In this document: positions 54,923 to 61,986 of the stretch, piece by piece
How positions within the stretch are numbered: the stretch's first letter is position 1
Layout of the letters: each line of letters opens with the position of its first letter
Assembly (NCBI GenBank): GCA_944391115.1
Contig: CALXSJ010000017.1
Location: 1 to 64,000 of the forward strand
Reading direction: 5' to 3'
Origin: an uncultured Victivallales bacterium
GTDB taxonomy: Bacteria; Verrucomicrobiota; Lentisphaeria; Victivallales; UBA1829
Length of the DNA stretch: 64,000 nt
The notes under the pieces: generated by a model
The model's input: the letters and a program-made list of their open reading frames with translations, nothing else
The model's database searches: none
Told to the model about the DNA's origin: nothing
Made by a program: the position numbers and the translations under genes

Positions 54923-55129
54923 AATTGAAATACACCTCCACTGTATTTGTGTATAAAAAATCAGATTTTACTATACCATGCTTTCGTCTTAAAATCAATC
55001 TTCCTTCCGGATTTTAGAGGATGTTTTTTCCCGATTGCGGCAGTCCGCGGCGGGAAGCACCCGGGGATGCCGGCGGCGCTTTGCGGAAATCCGTCCGACT
55101 GGAAAAAAGGGAACATTGCTTCCCCGGAA

Positions 55130-55158
55130 TTGACAATCTGGATGATATCGCATATGAT
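55130..55158 (+). promoter_or_regulatory. Near-consensus promoter in front of a decayed regulator gene
   Basis: TTGACA (55130-55135), a 17-base spacer and TATGAT (55153-55158). Imperfect repeats GATGATAT follow around and after the -10 box (55141-55165), which could be an operator. The box quality is high although the gene behind it is broken. Confidence 0.75.
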
Positions 55159-55194
55159 GATATGGGATCAGATAGTATCGGATAAGGGATGAGA

Positions 55195-56235
55195 ATGGAA
55201 TCCTGCGCCCTGAAGAAAGATACGCTTTGCGAGACACTGCGCCGGGAGTTTTTCTCTGGGAAATACAGTTCGGAAACCCGTCTTCCCTGAGAGGTGGACT
55301 TCTGGCGCCTGCTCGGAGTTGGCAAAGTGATGCTGCGTTCCGCGCTGGAGAAGCTGGATGCTGACGGTCTTGTCGCGCGCATCTCCGGGGAAAACACATA
55401 TACAGGCGAAACGCAGATCCAATCTGATTCTGCTTGTGATTACCAGGAAAAGCGGGATCGAACACTCCCAGAATTATATTTTTCCCGGAATCGAGTCCGC
55501 TGCTTCGGCGATGGGATTCCGGACGGAACTGCGCTTTATTGAATATCTGTGCAGCCTTCGCCCCGACAAAGACCTGAAGATTCCGCGCGGAAAAAATCTT
55601 TGCAGTGTTCTCCAGGTTGCCGGCTGCCTTCTTGAAACGGAACCTGAAGTTGTGATTCTGCGTGGACTGTGGGTGCCGGTATCTTGCGGGGAAGGGGGCA
55701 TCGGCGGATCAGAATGGTTTCCCTGCATCCGGATGAAATACGAGGATGGAAATGGAAGGAGTTGCACGGACTGTTCCATGTGCTGAATCTCGAATTTGAT
55801 TCTTTGCTGTTTTATTGCACGGAGTTTGAGCCGGATGCCATCCGCGCTGCGGCGCAGCGGATTCTCTTGTCGAATGCCCTGCCGACGCCTTTTTTCTGTT
55901 ATTCTGAGTTCTATGCGATTGAAATCATGAATTATCAGCAGGCGGGCGGAGTCCGCATTCCCGAGGCCATCGCGCTGATTGGATATTACGGTTATCCCGG
56001 TGCAACGCTGCTGGATCCGCCGCTTTCCACTGTGGACCTCAATTACAGGGAAAGCGGACGGATTGCGGTGGAAATTCTGGCATCTTCGGAGAGCTGGTTT
56101 CATATCCCGGAAGCCGCAGTGCCGCAGGTGATGCTCCCGCATCAGATCGTTGATCGTGAGTCCACACACATTGTGAGAAACAAGTGTGAGTTCCGCCTGC
56201 AATCTTTGAATCATGCAAACAGAGAGACGAAATGA
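55195..56235 (+). pseudogene. Decayed GntR/LacI-type regulator
   Basis: The first frame starts at 55195 and encodes a GntR winged helix (DTLCETLRREFFSGKY...) with a TGA at codon 32 (55288-55290), followed in frame by LLGVGKVMLRSALEKLDADG. At about 55400 the reading passes to another frame (SGIEHSQNYIFPGIESAASA), and near 55670 to a third. That third frame carries LacI-type sensor blocks (PEAIALIGYYGYPG, TVDLNYRESGRIAVEIL, QVMLPHQIVDRESTH). One nonsense codon and at least two frameshifts make it non-functional. The promoter in front is still intact. Confidence 0.85.
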
Positions 56236-56291
56236 TGCGTAAACGGATCATAATATCTGACTTCTAGGCGATTCCCGCAATATCGGAAAGA

Positions 56292-56513
56292 TTGCGCCTG
56301 ATGGTTCCAGAAGCCGTTTCGCGAGTCCGGCTGCTGGTCAGCACCAATCTACCCGTGGCACTCATCGGAGCCCGGGTTCACTTTCATCCCTCGGCCTATT
56401 TTGCCTCATGTTTCAAAACGCGTTTCGGAGTTTCACCGCGGGGTTACCGGGAGAATCATTTGATACTGCATCATTTTCCGGTATCAGGGGGGAATGTTTT
56501 ATTAAAAAAATGA
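56292..56513 (+). pseudogene. Fragment of an AraC-family HTH domain
   Basis: The 73-codon frame contains VSRVRLLVSTNLPVALIGAR and YFASCFKTRFGVSPRGYRE, which is the second helix-turn-helix half of an AraC regulator. The whole sensor domain and first HTH are missing, and no start site is visible. It follows the decayed GntR/LacI gene by 56 bases and is followed immediately by repeat copy D. Confidence 0.75.
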
Positions 56514-56519
56514 GGTGAA

Positions 56520-56676
56520 TAGTGTGATGCTTTGTAATGCAAAAGCAGCTTCTTGCTCTTCAGAGTGTCCTGCCGTGCTCCGGGAGCATAGCTGATCGGC
56601 GGAGGCGAAATTTCCGATCCCGCGCGTGTTCTGTGCCGGGGGGCATTTCCGCCCAAGGGCAGCTTATTTTTACTTT
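56520..56676. repeat. Dispersed structured repeat, copy D
   Basis: A diverged copy with GTGATGC...GCAAAAGCAGCTTCTTGC at the left, TCCTGCCGTGCTCC, the core CGGCGGAGGCGAAATTTCC, GCGTGTTCTGTGCCGGGGGG and a T-rich end (GCAGCTTATTTTTAC). It resembles copy B over the whole length, including the right part that copy C has replaced by its terminal hairpin. It ends 107 bases before tRNA-Arg. Confidence 0.72.
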
Positions 56677-56734
56677 TTCAATAAAAAGCTTGGCCGTGCT
56701 TTTGAAAAAAATGCATTTTTTATTGGAAATCACC

Positions 56735-56762
56735 TTGTTTTTTTCAGTTTCCGGTCTATATT
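56735..56762 (+). promoter_or_regulatory. Promoter of tRNA-Arg
   Basis: TTGTTT (56735-56740), a 16-base spacer and TATATT (56757-56762), 20 bases before the mature tRNA 5' end. Confidence 0.6.
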
Positions 56763-56782
56763 CCCTTCCTTGTGAATTGAAA

Positions 56783-56859
56783 GCACCCGTAGCTCAATTG
56801 GATAGAGCGTCTGGCTACGGACCAGAAGGTTGCAGGTTCAAGTCCTACCGGGTGCACCA
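56783..56859 (+). tRNA. tRNA-Arg (ACG)
   Basis: A 77-base cloverleaf. The acceptor GCACCCG pairs with CGGGTGC, discriminator A, CCA encoded. The anticodon stem TCTGG/CCAGA holds the loop CTACGGA with anticodon ACG. The T arm is GCAGG-TTCAAGT-CCTAC (a standard 5-bp stem). The sequence to its right changes to a different, partly AT-rich composition and mobile-element genes, so its 3' end is a likely integration site. Confidence 0.95.
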
Positions 56860-57430
56860 TTCTATTTTATACCTAAGTTCTTTTTAGCAAGCTACTTGTG
56901 AATGCCGATGTTTGTGAGGCCTTTTTTCTGTGTTTTCCGATTTTTTCCCTTTCTTTTTGAGTGTCAAAACAGCGTGAAGGTCTACCGAACGTCTACCACT
57001 TTTTGAATCTAGCTCCAAGGGGCGATTTTTCAAGGGGAGTTTCCCTTCCGGCATCGGATCACATGGCTCTATCCCTGCGGTTCTTCTGGACTTTCCTGCC
57101 CCTTCGGACGGATTCCGGACGTTTCCCGGACGGCTCTCGGACGGATGAAATCCGATATTTTGAGGCTGCTCGGACGTTTCGGACGGTTCTGTGAAATTTA
57201 TTTAAACACATATATGTGTGCGTGTACGCGCGTGAAAAATATTATGCGCGCACACGCGCGACAGAAATGCCATTCTGAGACAAATTTTCTCCGACTGAAG
57301 TGTGACAGTGAAAGGATTTCTTCCCATTACTGAGTCAATCTGTCTCTATTTTCTGATTTCAAAGATCGTTGATTTTTTCTTAAAATATAATTTAAGTCAT
57401 TTATAATTAACATGAAACAATTTTTTTACT
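56860..57430. other. Gene-poor left edge of the putative integrated element
   Basis: No gene is supported here. It contains a tandem-like GTCTACC pair (56980-57000), a 29-base alternating purine/pyrimidine run with the palindrome CACATATATGTG (57206-57234), and an 8-bp inverted repeat CGCGCGTG/CACGCGCG (57227-57260). AT content then rises toward 57430. The short open frames lack ribosome binding sites. Confidence 0.5.
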
Positions 57431-57459
57431 TTGACTTGCAAAAAGATTGGCATTAAATA
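57431..57459 (+). promoter_or_regulatory. Promoter in front of the element's helicase operon
   Basis: TTGACT (57431-57436) and TAAATA (57454-57459) at 17 bases, in an AT-rich stretch. It would drive the frameshifted small gene at 57546 and the helicase at 57819. Confidence 0.6.
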
Positions 57460-57545
57460 TGCTTATTTTCATTCTTTACAAGTTGCCAGGAGCATTCTCA
57501 TTTCTGGTGACGGTGCTTTCTTGTTTCCTGAAGGGGGAATCACTC

Positions 57546-57807
57546 ATGAGACAAGATTTTGACAATTATTTAGCTAAAAGCGTATTCGAATTGATGCGTG
57601 CGGGAAAATCTTGATTCCTGTGTTAAGAACGAATTTCCCCGAGCCGTCAAAAGGAATATGCATGGAGGCGCAGGTGTCTGTGTTGAGAATTTTCATACCT
57701 CCTTGAGGCAAATCAGCGGAACTGTACTCATTTCCTGTATGCTTGCATGGCAAATAACTGAAGAGCCGTTACGCAAGTTCATGCGTGACGAGATAAATGA
57801 TCAATAG
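57546..57807 (+). pseudogene. Small element gene broken by a 4-bp duplication
   Basis: An ATG at 57546 with AAGGGGG upstream opens MRQDFDNYLAKSVFELMR and then stops after six more codons. At the break the sequence is TGCGTGCG (57595-57602). Removing one TGCG restores a single frame of about 86 codons that continues ENLDSCVKNEFPRAVKRN and ends at the TAG just before the helicase's ribosome binding site. The product is unknown; a Cys-containing helical protein is predicted. It could also be read by two overlapping frames if the duplication is real biology. Confidence 0.55.
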
Positions 57808-57818
57808 GAGTAATTATT

Positions 57819-59234
57819 TTGAATAGTAATCAAACAAGCAATATGGAAGAACTAATTCGTGATTTAGAGAACAGATATGATGGTTACCTTATTTTTTCGA
57901 ATTCAACAGGCGTTTTACAGGCATTGAACGAACAATTCTTTGCAGAATACTATCTGCTGAAGCATTATCTGATATTTGAACCTGCGGAAACAAGATTCTA
58001 TCAGTATGCACCTCAAAGCGGACTTTGGCAGTATGTAAGCGAATCTTGGCTGATTGAGCAAATTACGCAGGAAGTGAGGGATTTTCTGTTATCGCGGGAA
58101 ATCCCCGATCATTTGGCAACCTATCCATTCAACAAAAAGGTGATGCTAGTCTTAAAAGGCAAATGCGAAAAGCGAGGTTTCTTTCAACTGCCTTCAAATG
58201 GTCATCGCGTTCACTGTGCGAATGGCGTTCTGGAATACAATGCACAGAATTCGTCATGGGAAATGCGGCCCTTCTCGCCGGAGGACCGTTCCCGGAATCG
58301 CTCGGAAATCGTCTATGATCCTGCAGCTCAAGCCCCAAAGTTTCTGGAGCAATTACTTCGTCCGGCCATGGATGAGGATGACATCCGTTTACTTCAGCTC
58401 TATGTCGGGCAATGTCTCTTGAAGGAGAATATCTCTCAGAAATTCCTGCTTATCACCGGCACTGCCGGTTCCGGGAAGAGTTCGCTGGTTAATGTCATCG
58501 AACGGCTCATCAACCCTGAGAACTGCACGGAGCTCCGGGCGGAGCATCTGAACGGCCGCTTCGAGAACAGCCGCTTTGTAGGGAAAACGCTGCTGACCGG
58601 AAAAGATGTGAAAGCAGGCTTTCTGGATACCCGTGGAGCATCCATGCTGAAAGCTCTGACAGGGAAAGACACCCTGACAACAGAGTTCAAACATTCCAAC
58701 GAGACCATAGACATTACGGGAAACTTCAACGTCATCATTACGAGCAATTCAACGCTTCATGTCCGGCTGGAAAATGATGCTCCGGCTTGGAAGCGGCGTA
58801 TGCTCTGGATCCAATACAATAATCCGCCGCCGAAACATCCGGTCGAAAATTTCGACCGCCTTTTGATTGAGACAGAAGGCAGCGGCATTTTGAACTGGGC
58901 TCTGGATGGAGCGAAGCAGTTGCTTATGCAGAAGGGTAAAATCCATTTATCACCTGCACAGGAACAGCGAATTGATGAATTGCTGGCGGAAACAGATTCC
59001 CTTCGGCTGTTCGTCAAAGAAGAAGTGAAGAAAATTCCGGGAAGCTCGATTTCAACCCGTGAACTTTGGCAGAAATTCTGCGGTTACTGCGTGAAACATG
59101 AGTACGACGCCATCCCGAAACAACGGTTTCAGCGTATGCTGCCGGATATCATGAGTCAGGTGCATCATGTCACGTTGCGACATGATATCCCAAGACACGG
59201 CACAACGGTCCGTGGTTATCTGAATATCGGATAA
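57819..59234 (+). CDS. SF3 helicase / phage-type primase C-terminal protein
   Basis: A 471-residue D5-like replication protein. The N-terminal third carries a D5_N-like region. Walker A is GTAGSGKSS (about residue 216), Walker B-like residues sit in the GRFENSRFVGKTLLTGKD region, sensor motif in NFNVIITSNSTL, and a helical C-terminus ends in a winged-helix-like part. It probably opens the element's origin. The start is TTG at 57819, because AGGAG lies eight bases upstream; an ATG eight codons later lacks a site. The gene is clearly lower in GC than the chromosome. Confidence 0.85.
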   Translation: MNSNQTSNMEELIRDLENRYDGYLIFSNSTGVLQALNEQFFAEYYLLKHYLIFEPAETRFYQYAPQSGLWQYVSESWLIEQITQEVRDFLLSREIPDHLATYPFNKKVMLVLKGKCEKRGFFQLPSNGHRVHCANGVLEYNAQNSSWEMRPFSPEDRSRNRSEIVYDPAAQAPKFLEQLLRPAMDEDDIRLLQLYVGQCLLKENISQKFLLITGTAGSGKSSLVNVIERLINPENCTELRAEHLNGRFENSRFVGKTLLTGKDVKAGFLDTRGASMLKALTGKDTLTTEFKHSNETIDITGNFNVIITSNSTLHVRLENDAPAWKRRMLWIQYNNPPPKHPVENFDRLLIETEGSGILNWALDGAKQLLMQKGKIHLSPAQEQRIDELLAETDSLRLFVKEEVKKIPGSSISTRELWQKFCGYCVKHEYDAIPKQRFQRMLPDIMSQVHHVTLRHDIPRHGTTVRGYLNIG

Positions 59235-59481
59235 ACGCTACCGAGCATGCGGGTGTGAGTATGGCTTGAGTTTCTGGAGAACTTCGCTTCTCTGCAGAAC
59301 TCTGAGGAGATGTCTCAACAGAATGATGCCAGACCTTTTTGCTTGAATTGTATATGATTTTCATGCTTGTGTTTCATGCAGGTGATTCCCCCTTTCTTTA
59401 CAGGAAACGCAGAAAGTCATATGAAAAAGGATTGAAGCACAAAGCGGAGAGGGCTTCTGCTTTTGCTCCTCACTGCATAGT
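59235..59481. other. Convergent spacer behind the helicase gene
   Basis: About 250 bases with no gene, no clear plus-strand terminator and no repeat that I can identify. Short open frames occur on both strands without ribosome binding sites. Confidence 0.4.
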
Positions 59482-59524
59482 AAAAAAAAAACGGAGGGAA
59501 GGCTTGGACTCCTTCGACCTCCGT
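59482..59524 (-). terminator. Intrinsic terminator of the element's minus-strand operon
   Basis: On the minus strand ACGGAGG (59524-59518), GAAGG, loop, CCTTC and CCTCCGT (59497-59491) form a hairpin with two stacked stems and a small internal loop, followed by nine T. Confidence 0.9.
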
Positions 59525-59700
59525 GATGCCTGTTTCCATCCTGCGCGGGGGCATCACTTCGCGCAGGCGGCGCTCCGGGATTCCCCGATACGGGGGGTCC
59601 CGGAATCTCTCCCTCTTCTGGAAGAGCTGGCGGGACCGGATTTATCTCTGAATGAAAAGTGAGAGTCCTGCACGAAGCTATTTTTTTTGAATAAACTGTC
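59482..59700 (-). ncRNA. Candidate structured RNA with H-type pseudoknot, 3' of the DUF932 gene
   Basis: Read on the minus strand, the ~200 bases after the DUF932 stop hold several perfect helices: GGTCCCG/CGGGACC (59637-59631 with 59602-59596) enclosing CTCTTC-CA-GAAGAG; the competing TCCGGGA/TCCCGGA (59604-59598 with 59580-59574) stacked on CCCCG-TAT-CGGGG; and CCTGCGCG/CGCGCAGG (59567-59560 with 59547-59540) interlocked with GTGATGCC/GGCATCAC (59557-59550 with 59530-59523), an H-type pseudoknot of 8+8 pairs with loops of 2, 2 and 9 bases. The terminator follows directly. No open frame fits. It could be a 3' UTR or an independent RNA. Confidence 0.55.
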
Positions 59701-59702
59701 GA

Positions 59703-60431
59703 TCAATTCCAGAGCTCGGGACGATTGCCGTCCAGACCGAAACAGCGGTTCAAGGCGGTGTAGGAGACATCCACACGCTGCGGCGTATATTTCTTGATCG
59801 TCTCCGTGAACGCGTTCAGGAGACTCCATCGCGTCGGTTCCAGAAACGCCTCGTGAGAGGGGTTCTTGAATTCCCTGTAGACCGGCACAATATCGCTTGA
59901 ATTGATCGCTCCGATCTCCGCTGCCCGGACGATCCGGCTTCTTGCCTCGTCATCGCTCTCCAGATACTTTATCTTCAGCTCCTCGGCAACATCCTCCAGA
60001 ATCAGGAATTCATTTTCGAGCGTCTCCACGGCCCTGTTCACCAGATCGCACAATTCGATCCGGGAGGTATGCCGACGCTTGATGACCGTCGTCCCGCCGA
60101 AGGCCATATTGCTGCACACCCGGACGGAAATCCCGGCTGTCAGTCCCGCCGCAAAGCTTTTGTCGTGACTGTTGCGGATGCCGATGCAGCGGCTCCATTC
60201 CGTGCTCGAACTTTTGTTGATCCGCATCACGCCGAACATCCGCTGACCGTCCCGGGCGAGACCGTACTGCTCCTCAAGAATCGTCCAGTTGTGCGTATGA
60301 ACGACCTCCGTCACAGCCTCGATCACATCGCTGTGCGGAACCGGCTTCCAGCTCGCGGTCGCTTCTGGCGTCGGAACCAGCGCGATCTCATCGCGGCCGA
60401 CGAACTTTCCTTCACACATCATCAATCCCAT
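59703..60431 (-). CDS. DUF932 protein (phage/plasmid-related)
   Basis: A 242-residue protein of the DUF932/TIGR03299 type often found on phages and plasmids, function unknown. Blocks visible are HSDVIEAVTEVVHTHNW, GLARDGQRMFGVMRI, SRCIGIRNSHDKSFAAGLTAG and VCSNMAFGGTTVIKRRHT. It starts only two bases after the nuclease stop with GGAGG six bases upstream, so it is co-expressed with that nuclease. It is the last gene of the operon. Confidence 0.82.
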   Translation of the reverse strand: MGLMMCEGKFVGRDEIALVPTPEATASWKPVPHSDVIEAVTEVVHTHNWTILEEQYGLARDGQRMFGVMRINKSSSTEWSRCIGIRNSHDKSFAAGLTAGISVRVCSNMAFGGTTVIKRRHTSRIELCDLVNRAVETLENEFLILEDVAEELKIKYLESDDEARSRIVRAAEIGAINSSDIVPVYREFKNPSHEAFLEPTRWSLLNAFTETIKKYTPQRVDVSYTALNRCFGLDGNRPELWN

Positions 60432-60433
60432 AA

Positions 60434-61222
60434 CTACCTCCAGTTTTTGCAACGATTTTTATACGGACACTCCGCACAGGCGAAGCTTGTTTCGTTCGGC
60501 AGAAACACGCCCTTGTCCACCGCGTCCTGCACCTGCGCCGCCAGCGACTCGAACCGCTGAAATGCGGTCTCATCGCGGCAGGTGTAGTGCGTTTCGCAGA
60601 CAGGATTCTTTGCTTTGGTAATCACATCGAACCGGAAAAGCGGCGTCGTTCCGTTCAACTTCTCGTAGGCATACGAAAAGATGGTTGCCTGCAAATCGCG
60701 GTCGGCTTTCCCGGCGGGCCAACGGTTTGCGGACGTTTTCCAGTCCACAATGCAGACATCACGCCCGTCCTGAACCAGTAAATCCCATTCGCCGATCAGC
60801 GGCTTATCCAGTCCGGGGACATCGATCTTGAACGCCTGCGCGACGCCCTTGATCGTGTAGTAATCCGACCAGTTCGCCAGCGCGGTATCGAGCATCCGAT
60901 CCGCGAGCACAAGCATCGAATCGAAATTCTCCCCTTCCTTGTAGATCAGGTTCGGCGTTGCTTCTGCTTCGATTTTGAATGCCTCCGCGAATAACTCCAC
61001 GCTCTCCTGATGCGTCAGCGAGCTTCCCATTACGCACTCCCATGCCTGCGCGGTCAATACCGCATGAAACGCTTTGCCGAACGGGAAACAAGCTGAAGTC
61101 CGTTCGATCTCAGCCTGTTCCACGTAACGGAAAAAGTATTGCAGCTGACAGATGTTGAGATAGGTGTTGAGCGCCGAATACGACCAGTGCGGATCCTTCC
61201 AAAGTTCGTCGATGGTTGCCAT
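60434..61222 (-). CDS. PD-(D/E)XK nuclease, Cas4/RecB-like
   Basis: A 262-residue protein with a nuclease core IGEWDLLVQDGRDVCIVDWKTS, in which Asp, and Asp-x-Lys (DWK) are the catalytic set. RDLQATIFSYAYEKLN is the helix with the Gln of the QxxxY motif. Cys25 (NICQLQYFFRY) and three C-terminal Cys (CAECPYKNRC) can bind a 4Fe-4S cluster as in Cas4/AddB. It probably resects DNA ends for recombination of the element. The start overlaps the preceding stop by one base (TGATG). No CRISPR array or cas1/2 is near, so a CRISPR role is unlikely. Confidence 0.85.
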   Translation of the reverse strand: MATIDELWKDPHWSYSALNTYLNICQLQYFFRYVEQAEIERTSACFPFGKAFHAVLTAQAWECVMGSSLTHQESVELFAEAFKIEAEATPNLIYKEGENFDSMLVLADRMLDTALANWSDYYTIKGVAQAFKIDVPGLDKPLIGEWDLLVQDGRDVCIVDWKTSANRWPAGKADRDLQATIFSYAYEKLNGTTPLFRFDVITKAKNPVCETHYTCRDETAFQRFESLAAQVQDAVDKGVFLPNETSFACAECPYKNRCKNWR

Positions 61223-61653
61223 CACGCCGCCCTCCATTCGTTGATCTGATTGGAACACTGCTGACGGGACAGCTGACGCACATCCGGAACCTGGAACCGT
61301 GCCGCGATCTGCTGCGGAGTCACTCCACGCTGCCTCGCGAGATCAAGCAGATACGAGAGCTGTTTCGGACTCGCCGGACTGTCGCTTTGACGATCTCCAG
61401 CTCTCCGGCCCTGCGGAGCATTTTTCACTCCGTTTGAAACCGGATAAGTGTCGTAACTGCGGGGATCATTTCCATGCAGTTCCGCTTCGACCGAATTCCG
61501 CACGAGATCGAACGTCTCATGAATCCGCGCTTGCAGCTGCTCCTGTGTGAGGCCGTCCGGAAGTTCGACCTCGACTGACGCATGATAGCTCTGGCTCGAA
61601 TACTCTTCCCCTGCGGGAACCTTCTTCGAATACGACGCATTGAGTTTCAACAT
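61222..61653 (-). CDS. Element protein with C-terminal small helical domain, function unknown
   Basis: A 143-residue protein. The first ~70 residues (KLNASYSKKVPAGEEYSSQS, VEVELPDGLTQEQLQARIHE) form an alpha/beta fold often encoded beside phage recombination nucleases. The last ~45 (SPKQLSYLLDLARQRGVTPQ) are a helical module that occurs at the end of many phage recombination and single-strand DNA proteins. It begins the nuclease-DUF932 operon. AAGGAGG at seven bases sets the start at 61653. A single-strand-annealing or DNA-end role is inferred from context only. Confidence 0.6.
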   Translation of the reverse strand: MLKLNASYSKKVPAGEEYSSQSYHASVEVELPDGLTQEQLQARIHETFDLVRNSVEAELHGNDPRSYDTYPVSNGVKNAPQGRRAGDRQSDSPASPKQLSYLLDLARQRGVTPQQIAARFQVPDVRQLSRQQCSNQINEWRAA

Positions 61654-61670
61654 AACAACCTCCTTCTTTT

Positions 61671-61717
61671 TCAACAAAAGAAGCCCGACAGAGGAAAACA
61701 TCTCTGCGAGCCTCAAA
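61671..61717 (-). promoter_or_regulatory. Leader hairpin with T-run before the nuclease operon
   Basis: On the minus strand GCTCG-CAGAG, an 8-base loop and CTCTG-TCGGGC form a ten-pair stem with one G-T pair, followed by TTCTTTTG. It lies in the leader, 20-odd bases before the ribosome binding site, so it could attenuate the operon. Confidence 0.45.
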
Positions 61718-61759
61718 AAATCAGAAAGTGGGGAGTTGGGTGAGCAGCCTCCCACACGC

Positions 61760-61814
61760 TATAGGAAACCTAAATATTATAGGATAAAATAGGTATATAA
61801 ATAGGTTTCCTATA
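61760..61814. promoter_or_regulatory. AT-rich dyad around a consensus -10 box (operator or origin)
   Basis: TATAGGAAACCTA (61760-61772) and TAGGTTTCCTATA (61802-61814) form a perfect 13-bp inverted repeat. Between the arms, on the minus strand, lies TATAAT (61781-61776). TATAGG recurs at 61779 and 61811, and ATAGG at 61820, giving an iteron-like pattern. It precedes the 61653 operon. Confidence 0.6.
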
Positions 61815-61898
61815 GGAGAATAGGAGGAACTCCCCGTAGTCCCCACTTTTGCTTTGTTTCATACGTTACTGTTTCAAAACATGATCTGAAAAAACGGA

Positions 61899-61977
61899 AA
61901 AATGCGCCAGCATTTTTCTCGGGGTCAAGGGCCCTCCGGCCCTTGCAGCGGCGAAACGCTGGTCGTGCGAAGCACGA
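61899..61977 (-). terminator. Row of four hairpins behind the sliding-clamp gene
   Basis: Read on the minus strand after the clamp stop: TCGTGC-TTC-GCACGA (61977-61963), CAGCG-TTTCGC-CGCTG (61961-61946), CAAGGGCC-GGAG-GGCCCTTG (61945-61926) and AAAAATGC-TGGC-GCATTTTT (61918-61899). The last, with its A and T flanks, works as an intrinsic terminator in both directions. Confidence 0.7.
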
Positions 61978-61986
61978 AATCTCCCG

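Noticed and set aside
55195-56235. Several small separate genes
   Set aside because: The three pieces read as consecutive parts of one GntR/LacI regulator in different frames, so a pseudogene explains them better.
56961-57194. A 77-codon gene next to tRNA-Arg, considered as an integrase remnant
   Set aside because: No tyrosine-recombinase motif (R...HxxR...Y) is visible and no ribosome binding site precedes it.
59482-59700. Type III toxin-antitoxin RNA, because of the pseudoknot
   Set aside because: No tandem RNA repeats and no ToxN-like toxin gene follows; the terminator ends the transcript.
60434-61222. CRISPR-Cas remnant, because of the Cas4-like nuclease
   Set aside because: No array, no cas1 or cas2 and no repeat-spacer pattern anywhere in the window; the neighbours (DUF932, clamp, helicase) point to phage-type recombination.
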